Shown: positions 1 to 9,928 of the stretch, piece after piece
Layout of the letters: each line of letters begins with the position of its first letter
Position numbering within the stretch: position 1 is the first letter of the stretch
Source of the DNA: Metaphire vulgaris
Taxonomy: Eukaryota; Annelida; Clitellata; Crassiclitellata; Megascolecidae
Assembly: GCA_018105865.1 (NCBI GenBank)
Contig: CM030856.1
Coordinates: 7,213,220-7,277,219, forward strand
DNA: 64,000 bases
Reading direction: 5' to 3'
The notes under the pieces: generated by a model
The model's input: only the letters and a program-made list of their open reading frames with translations
Database searches by the model: none
Told to the model about the DNA's origin: nothing
Position numbers and translations under genes: made by a program

Positions 1-72
1 TTAATCTTTCGCATATAAATTTTACTGCTTTGGATATTCTAGCAAAATATATCTATAGCTTTATCATCACAC

Positions 73-257
73 CAGTGGCGGCTCCAGGGTTTGGCAAGTG
101 GGGGGGGAGCGTTGAGGTGGCAGCTTCTAAGCAGGTGGCCAGCCATTTGTTGATAGGTATGTAGTAGTAAGCATAGGGTCCCAACAGGGGTGGTCACTGG
201 CCATAGGCATTCAATAGGGGACACGGGCCCCCGGACCCTCCATGTGGACCGACACCG
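73..257 (+). mobile_element. hAT-like MITE family A, diverged copy
   Basis: Starts CAGTGGCGGCTCCAGG and shares the TTTGGCAAGTGGGG start and the internal CAGCCATTTGTTGATAGGTATGTAGTA block. The right end is degraded, and the flanks CATCACAC/CATCAATA only partly match. Confidence 0.65.
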
Positions 258-616
258 CATCAATAATTATTGTTCTCAGACATTGGTCTGAAGAACTGTC
301 AGAGGCTAAGGAACCGAGAAAGTCTTAGAAAACTGTTTTATGCAATGATTGCATATATACAGTATATATATTGCATATATACAGTATATATTGCATATAT
401 ACAGTATATATATAATTATATATATATATGTATATATTATATACCTGTCATATTTTAAATTGGTCAGCTCTTGTAAGCCTATGTCACAGTTATAGACTGT
501 AAATTGCGCTAACGAAAAACTGATCGAAGTCTTATCAAGCAGTATAGCAATGGCGAAGCCGCCTTGTAAATATTAGTCATCTGTGTTCAATCGTTTGGAC
601 TTCAGGATAAGCTTAC

Positions 617-984
617 TGTTGCAGATGAGCTCAACAAGTCGACTTCCGTTGTCCTTGGACAGCATCGGAAAGCTCTCGACGTACAGAACGTTATCGTTGT
701 GCGACCAACTGGCTACGTTCTTCACCTCGTAGACGTTCAGCCAAGCGCCGACTGCTATGACGATTATGTGAACGCCCCGTTGCTTGCAGCTTCTCGCCTC
801 CAATATTGCCGCCGTCTCGTTCATGGAACCGCCGTTCGTTACGACAACGAGGACGTTCGGAACACCGCTCCTGTCGCCTCGTTCCCCGGAGAATTCCAGT
901 CTGCAGACGTCCGCCAAGGCGCGGGCCAGGTTCCGCCGACCGCCGGCGAATCGAAGGCCGTCCACCCTTCCGAGAAGTTGGTCC
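617..984 (-). CDS. VWA gene exon 8: C-terminal half of VWA3
   Basis: The acceptor TTTCTAAG starts with one base that completes the Arg codon from exon 7. It encodes DQLLGRVDGLRFAGGRRNLA (the GG-N-A helix region), NVLVVVTNGGS (TNGG in place of TDG) and HIIVIAVGAWLN, ending at LVELICN. The donor is A|GTAAGC, phase 1. The gene continues leftward beyond the window. Confidence 0.82.
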
Positions 985-1405
985 CTTAGAAATATTTCAA
1001 AGTTCAACGTCTTCAGTGAATCGCACAATAAATCAATCGATCAATCAATCAACTTCTATAGCGCCACTATCATAATGCCCAGGGCATCAGCCGATGGCGC
1101 ACCAAATCCAAAAAGCATTAGAGCCAGGTCTAGCTAGAGGAGGATCAGTCCGAAACGCATTCCGAGTCGTCAAATTAAGCAATTAATTATGCACTGATAC
1201 AGTGCCTACCTTAAGATCATATAATTATTATTATTATTATTATTATTATTATCATTATTATTATTATTATTATCGTCATAATCATAATCGTAATCATAAT
1301 CATTATTTAATAGCGCTATAAATATGATTGAAGATAAATAATATTTCGTCGTCAATTTATCTTCAATCATAGGCCTATATGCAGTTTAGTAATGCCTACA
1401 ATTGC

Positions 1406-1459
<54 letters not shown>

Positions 1460-1516
1460 TAATAATAATATAAATATTATTAGTTTAATAATAATTATTA
1501 GGCCTATTATTATACC

Positions 1517-1597
<81 letters not shown>

Positions 1598-4500
1598 GTC
1601 TCATAATGACAACTGGATTTTTAGCGGTTTAGTATGATTTTTCACGTGTTGAAAACAACTGTCACTCATTGGCCTACGTGCAGCTTTAAATTTTCTTCCA
1701 CCTTCTACAGTATTTGTCCGCTACAGCTGTTAACTTCGATTCGCAGTAGGCTATACAGTATACAATGCAAAATTACTTTATAATATTAACATCCATATTA
1801 AGTGTATTATATTAATTTATTATTTATGATATTGTGAGACGGTTTCCTATCGTTTTACCGTTTCTTCTGCGGACAGGACAGACAGACGCGTTCGACGATG
1901 TCGTCGGCGAATGTAGCGACGCCGATTCGAAGGACGTCGCCGGCCATATCCACGCTGCGGGAAATCAGATTTCCCACAAAGACCTTCACGGACGCAAAAT
2001 TGTGATATTCCATCAGATCAGAAGCGTCGAGGACGAAGATCACGTCAGCTTCGTGACGACAACTCTCTGAAGATACGCATATAACATCCATTGCGCATCA
2101 AGGTGTAGTCGTCGTTATCGTCCTCGTCGTTGTCGTCGTCGTCGTCGTCGTCATCACTTTCGTCATTTACAACAGAGATATTATAATCTATTCCGTTATT
2201 CTGTGGGTGGGTAGAGTGGCGGCTCTCGTTTTTGGCAAAGCAAAACCGTTGGGGGAAGCTTCAATCATCAAAATAACAATATAGTTTGTTTAATGTATGT
2301 AACATTAAGCCTAACTAACTTCCCAACTGGGGATAAATGGTGACGACCTCTTTTTGATTGTCAAGATTTTCAATTGGGAATGGTCATAATCGCCCCTCAG
2401 GTGGAGCTACGCCACTGGGGGGAATCAGACTGGGGTCAAAATCGTTTTTGAGGAAGTCTTAAACGGAAAAGATAGAGAGCAGAGAAAAATATCAAAATAT
2501 CAATATAGTTGTACGCAGCTCTTTTAGTGATCTAAATATTTGCCTAACTGAAACTTAATCTCAATAAAAAAAGATAATAGGTGACAGACCTCTTTTTAAT
2601 TGTCAAGATTTTGGACGATGGTTGGGAATGGTCATAATTCGCCCCTTCAGGTGCCCCTCCTGTCGACTCAGCCATTTCGATCTTAATGGAATCACATTTG
2701 CGATCCCATCCAGAATGGGGCCAGGCGCCATCTTATATACCCCCAGTGAGGCTATGGGCTTACAGATTATAGAGTGATTACGCGAATCTTGATTCGAATG
2801 TCGGCGGAAACAAAGTAATCGAGCGTAATTTTCCCGACGGTCTTGCCCAAATCTCACGACTGATCAGAGCCAGAATAGGGGACCCGCCCCGTGCTCCCGG
2901 TGGCCGTGCCAATGCATAGAAGTCACTGACCTTGAACATTTTTTGGCGTCGGTCTAAGGATAGGCCTATCGGTTGTAACCGTTGTACGCACAAGAGTCGT
3001 AAACCCTGAAACGTTCAAATAAGCAGTTTAATTCGATAGTCAAATCCATTATCTCCGCTACAACGTTGACTTGAAAAGTGATGAAATAATGCTTTCGAAA
3101 TTATCTTTTTCCAGGTTTCTTGGCCGAAACCCAAAACCTGAGTCGCAGACATTGCACGGTTCCGTTTAAGGAATGTTCGTAGCTTAAGACAGATGGCCAA
3201 GTTCTCAAGGCGAGTTGTTAATGACACGAAATGTCGTATGGGGCTGTCCATTAATTACGTCAACAATTTAGGGGAGGGGGTTTGAAAAAGTTTGACAGTT
3301 GTGTACAAGGAGGGGGTCAAGAGAAGTTGACGTCAACAATTTCACTTTTTACAAATAATCAAAAACTAGGACATTTCATGGAATACTACTTATTATAATG
3401 GAAAAAGCATTGCAAAAAAGGTCATAACCATCACATTTTGACACTCGACGAGCAAAAAATGGAAAAAATGGTCATCATCGCAAAAAATATTAACCTTGTT
3501 ATTAGGACCCGTCATTGATCTGGGGGGGGGGTCAAAAGTTTTTGACGTAATTATGGGGGGAGGGGTAACTGAAAGTTGACAGTTGTTGACAAGGGGGAGT
3601 GGGTCAAAAATTGTCCAAAAATTCTTGACATAATTAATGGACAGCCCCTATGCGACCGAGTCTTTTAGAGTGTGTGGTTGAAATAAAAACAGATCAGCAG
3701 TGGGCTAACAGCCCAGCAGGCCGTTCGACTTGCAAATTATATCGCGAGGAGAAGATGAATTGAACGGGGTACGATTAAAAATTCTATCCCTTAAAAGTTG
3801 ATTGGAAAACAAACCGTCCCCAAAAATGTTTTATCTGATCAGGCGTATCCAGGACTTTCTGAAAATATTTTCAAATTTAAGTGGTGACGTCACTACAGTG
3901 TGATATTTTTAGGCAAAGGGGAATTCCCGGTCGTTGCTTACGTCTCCACCCGACTTGTCCCCACCATACATACATAGCAAGGGGGATGATTCATGCTGTC
4001 GTTAATTCATTTAACTAAATTATTTGGCATATAATGAGGCGATTACAAATTTCCTTCCACCCACTGATCTGATTCTTTCCTCCCCCTCCCCCCCCCTCCC
4101 CACACAGCTGGTCTGAAAAGTGGCGTAACCAGAATTCTGAAATGGGGGCACTTTGACATTTTCGGGGAGAAAAGTCTCCGACTATCATGAAAACCTCGTC
4201 AAGTAAATAAGTCCTCACTTTATTTCACGTATTATCTTCGATCATGCTGTACCTACCCCCACCCCCAATTTCTCAACGGTTTTGCGCAAATCCTAACGAG
4301 AATAGGGGTCCGGCCCCTGACCACCCCAATTTTTCTGACTCTTAAAGTTAAAGTCTGCGCCATTGACGCGGAATTTAGAGTCACCTGGTCGAGGGGATGA
4401 CACCTTTGCGTCAATGACGTTGTCTGGAGCTCGAGTCCGAAGAGTGAGCGACATGTTGACTACGAGAGATCGGCAGAAGTCCCTGTCGAATATCCTGTCG

Positions 4501-5019
4501 CTGACCGTTCCCGCGCAGTCGAAACTGTTGAGTGGAACGTAGTCGTCTCTGGTCGGTCACGATGGTCGTCAGATGGGTTTCGTTCGACAATTTCTGCGAT
4601 CGTCAAGTACAAAATGGACAACTGAAGACCGTTCGTCGTATGAAGGACATTGGCCTTCTTCTTCTGTACATGGCTGCTGTCTGCGCATGCGTAAAGTAAC
4701 GAAATAGACGCCGCTTGAAGACTGCGAATCATTATGATATGCCAGTGACACGATGTTTTAATACGACGTGCATTGAATGGGGAGAGAGGGGTTGCACTCT
4801 TTCCACCCAAGAGTTTTGATCTTCAGTATGGAGTCGGACAACTAAGCCCAGAATTTTTCATCTCCACCCCGTGGTCGGTCGGCCGCGATCAGGATCGAGG
4901 TTAGATCCCCATCCGTTGGTAATTCGATTGCTGTGTGCATCAGTGTATCTCTAATTGGCAGCAGCCTACTACTGAAGAGGACGATGAATGAGCAGGAACA
5001 AATGATGACGACAACGACG

Positions 5020-5051
<32 letters not shown>

Positions 5052-5966
5052 AACGACATCAACAACGACGACGATTCACAAGCGTACGGGTGACTAGACT
5101 AGTCGGCTTCATCATCGTTCTCAAACCTCGTTTCTGCTTCTGAATTACACGCAGCCAGAGAAGAGGGCAGTGTTTTATCCAGGCCTGTTAGGGGAGAGAT
5201 CTCCCCACCCAAAAACAACAAAAGTTCCCCCTTCCCAAATCCCAGCAGTGACATTTTTGCATTGAACTGTGTCTCTTCCCCTCCAGCCAAGCCAATCCCC
5301 TTCAAGGCCTGGAGTCTGGATGTCTGTGGGGAAAAAACACTGCCTGGCCCTCCCAGAATAAAGATTAAACAACAAATGGTTGGCCCCCATGATTAACGCC
5401 CACCCCAACAGCCCCCATTTGCCAAATCCTAGAGCCGCCACTGCCCCCATTTTTCACCCAAGTTTGCCTCTATGAGTCACTCACCGTAGGCTTTGCGATT
5501 CCAATTGCTAATATTCGAATCCTCATTTCACGGATTTTCCTCAACTCCTCCTCCAGCTCCTCCACGCGGTCAACGGCCAAAGATTCACGCGACACGAGTA
5601 TCACCACACGACGGACTGACCCCCGACCCACCCCCCACTCTCCGCGGAACAATCTTTCGCGGGCCATCCTCAAGCCACGAACTACGTTCGGGTTACCGTC
5701 GACGTTACGCGCCCCAAGGCGTTCGAATGCGTCCACCAACTGGGCGGTCGTTCGACGGGCGGACAGGTTCAGGGACAGGTAGGCGTCGCTTCCGAATTCG
5801 ACGACACCCACTCGCGTTCCGTCGTCGGTGAAGTTGAGGAGAAAGACGACGCTTGCCAGGCAGCTGACCGTCTTGTGCCAATCGTCGGCTGAATTGTTTC
5901 TTCCAGAATTTTCCACGACCAACGCCACGTCTGCCATGCAGCCTTCAAGTACAGCGTGTGCTTGTG

Positions 5967-6021
<55 letters not shown>

Positions 6022-6027
6022 AACAAC

Positions 6028-6066
<39 letters not shown>

Positions 6067-6166
6067 CATCGCCACCTTCTGACCTTCATTGACAAGTCAG
6101 CGGTGTCAAAGCGCTTTTGATTTTGGATATTAAACCATGAGTACAGCGCTATATAAATTGTCCTGG

Positions 6167-6240
<74 letters not shown>

Positions 6241-6503
6241 CAGTGGCATAGCCAATGGGGGTTTGCGGGTTAAACCTCACCCCTTGGCTGCCGAAAACAA
6301 AATTCTTTTAATGAGATTATATGCATTTTTAATTTTGGGACGCGAATTTGGGCGATTTTGGGGGTCAAACCCCCTCTTGGCTACCAGGCTATTAGAATGT
6401 AACGCTTTAAGAGGTGACGACCTTTTTCTTTGCTTTTGCGAAGTTGGTCACGGTCAAAACCAAAAACCAAAACCCCCTTCCGGAAATCCTGGCTACGCCA
6501 CTG

Positions 6504-6577
<74 letters not shown>

Positions 6578-7979
6578 TCATAAATCTGCTGATTCTGAAG
6601 AGCATTTTGCATGTAGTACGCACCCACTAAATTATCAGAAGAGCGTTTGGTTGTTGATGTTGTCATTGGCGTTGTCGTTGTTGTCATTGGCGCCGTCGTT
6701 GTTATCACTGGCGTTGTCGTTGTTATCATTGGCGTTGTCGTTGTTATCATTGGCGGTGTCGCTGTTATCATTGGCGTTGTCGTCACTGGCGTTGTCGTTG
6801 TTATCACTGGCGTTGTCGTTGTTGTCATTGGTGTTGTCGCTGTTGTCATTGGTGTTGTTGTCATTTGTGTTGTCGTTGTTGTCGTCATTAGCGGTGTTTT
6901 AGGCGGCGGCCGAGTAGCTGCTTCGGCGCAGAGGGAGTCGTTTTCTAGAACAATTCTCTTGAAATCCTTTATCTCGAGAGACTTAAAATCTTCGACAAAA
7001 TGGTACTTACTGTCGTCGGAGGCAATCTCCTTCAGTAGAGTTTCATTTACCTGGAAAAAATATTCTTGAAAATTAGTAACCGTCCCTTTTGCAGTCGTCT
7101 GTAGGTGGTTCGAAATCCCAATCAGAGCCGTATACGTAGAGTGGCCTATTTGGAGCCCCGGGGCAAGGCACAATTTCACCCACGGACAGTTTAAAAACTG
7201 GTGATGACCATTTTTATCAGACTTTGAGGGGCGAAGTAGTGCAGAAAGCGGGCGATTACCTTTTTTCTTGTCATGCTGACAATACCTTCTACAGGCGTTT
7301 AACTTGTTACAACCATGGTTTCTGGCGCCACCCCTCCCCCACTCCACCCCAAGACAGCGTCCGGGGCAGCTTGCCCATGGGCGTCCGCATAAATTCTTCC
7401 AGAGGGGTGCAAAACAGGGTCTTGTGACGAAAGAAATGAAATTTTTTTCCAAGGAGGTGCAAGACAAGGTTTTGTGACAAAGAAACGAAATTTTATTTTT
7501 CATTCTGGTTGGTTGTAGTCAAGATAAGTAATTTTGCTAGTCAGAAAAAGTGTTTTGAAAGTCATCGAAGAAAATGACAGTCTTATCCTATCGTTAAGTT
7601 AAGCAATAAACAAAAAATACGTTACTGGTCACTGGGTAAACCTAAACAAACAACTACGTTTCTTAGTTTTTAAAAGAGATTATATATTGGAAGTTGGTTT
7701 TAATAGCTTCAAGTTTTGACTTGAAATAGCGCTTGTGCCGTTGAGTCTTTTCTTTTTTTCGTCATTTTCTCTTTCTCAGATCTCTTAGATATAAGCATAT
7801 TGTTGTAAGCTTATTTTAAATTGTATGATGGGATATAATTATGAAACACAAGAAAGAAACTAGGCCTCCTCCTAGAGGACTAGACGGCAAAGAATGAGAT
7901 TACACAGCAAGACCGTAATCATAATGGGTGAGATAAGCAGTTTCACACAGGACAGACCCTATTGAACCATTCGAAACCC

Positions 7980-8057
<78 letters not shown>

Positions 8058-8077
8058 TGTTATTATTATAGTTATAT

Positions 8078-8138
<61 letters not shown>

Positions 8139-8167
8139 ACTACTACTACTACTACTATTATTATTAT

Positions 8168-8228
<61 letters not shown>

Positions 8229-8233
8229 TGTTG

Positions 8234-8269
<36 letters not shown>

Positions 8270-8454
8270 TTTGTCAATATTATTAATATTGATTATTATT
8301 ATCACCATAATAATGATTATAATTAGTATTATTGTGGTGATGATGACGATGACGAAGACGACGACAACGATGATGATGGTGATGACGACGACGACGATGA
8401 TGAAGATGATGACGATGAATGCATGCATGTAACATCATTATCATATTGCGAATG

Positions 8455-8488
<34 letters not shown>

Positions 8489-9795
8489 GTAGTCGTCGTC
8501 GTCGTCGTCATTACAATTTTTCTACTGACCAATCTGCTGACTCCGATTGTGATGATCGTGATATTCATGGCTTTGATCAGCGTCACTTCGTCCGGGAGTC
8601 TGTTTACGTCGAACGTCGGGACGCCGTCGGTTATCAGAATGATGACGTGGCTCACTTCCGGTCGCATCCCGTGGCTGGCGTCGAACAGCGCTTCCCTGGC
8701 CAGTCGCAGTCCGGCCGTCGTGTTCGTGTTTTCGCCCTTGTATTTCAGGTTTCGCACCCAATCTCTGACGTTTGCCTTGTCTTGTCCGGAATTGAAATTC
8801 CAACCGAGATAGCCGCGGTTTCCTATATAATTATACGAACGCCATAGCTATTTTCAGTGGCTGCTCTAGGATTTGGCAAGTGGGGGCGGGGCCGTTGGGG
8901 TGGCAACTTCTAATCATGGGGGCCAACCATTTGTTGTTTAATGTATGTAGCATTAATTATAGGGTCCCAACTGGGAGGGCCACTGAGGGGGGGCAGGCAC
9001 TCAATAGGCCCCCCGGTGGAGCCGCCACTGGCTCCACCGGGGGGCCTAAGAAAGTCTGAGTGCCTAAGAATAAGCAGCTATTGTGCTGAATTTTCAAAGC
9101 GCTATATAAATCCACGAGATTTTACTTACTTACCTAATGCTCATCATCAAGCATCGACCTTGTTAGGCTGATGTGACGATTGTCGGATCTACAGCAGTGG
9201 CGGCTCCACATGTTGATCCCGGGGGTCTGTGCCCTCGATTGAATGCCTGCCCCCAGTGGTTCCCCTGTTGAGACCCTATAGTTACTAATGCACACCTGTC
9301 AACAAATGGTTGGCCCCCGTGCTTAGAAGTTGCCACCCCAACGACCCCCGCTTGCCAAATCCTGGAGCCGCCACTGATCTACATAGAACTGACTGTTAGA
9401 TATAGGGTCTATAGACCCACATTATCTATTGCTAATTTTTATGGCCATATGCTAGAGTAGACCTATATCTCTACCGTATGCTATGTCCGACGGTTTTCTC
9501 TTTTCTCAAAAAGCTACTAAGGTTATATAGAGGAAACTGCGTCTCTTCGGATGTATCTGTCGTATGAAAGATGATAGAAAGATCAAGCCTAAAATGTTGG
9601 CTATTATAATGCTTCGCAGGGAATGGTGTGATGACATTGGTGATTGGTGTGGAAAATGTCTGCAAGAACTATGTCATCGAGCTGCGAACAGAAAATATGG
9701 GGACAAAACGGTGATGGTGGCATCAGACACCAACGGTCGCTCAGCCCAAGGCTATTGATGATGATGATGATGTTGATGATGATGATGACGAATGC

Positions 9796-9854
<59 letters not shown>

Positions 9855-9877
9855 CGAATGCGATGATGATGATGATT

Positions 9878-9928
<51 letters not shown>

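Noticed and set aside
7970..8300. Regular short repeats that might suggest a CRISPR array
   Set aside because: Units are triplets with no spacers, in a eukaryotic intron.
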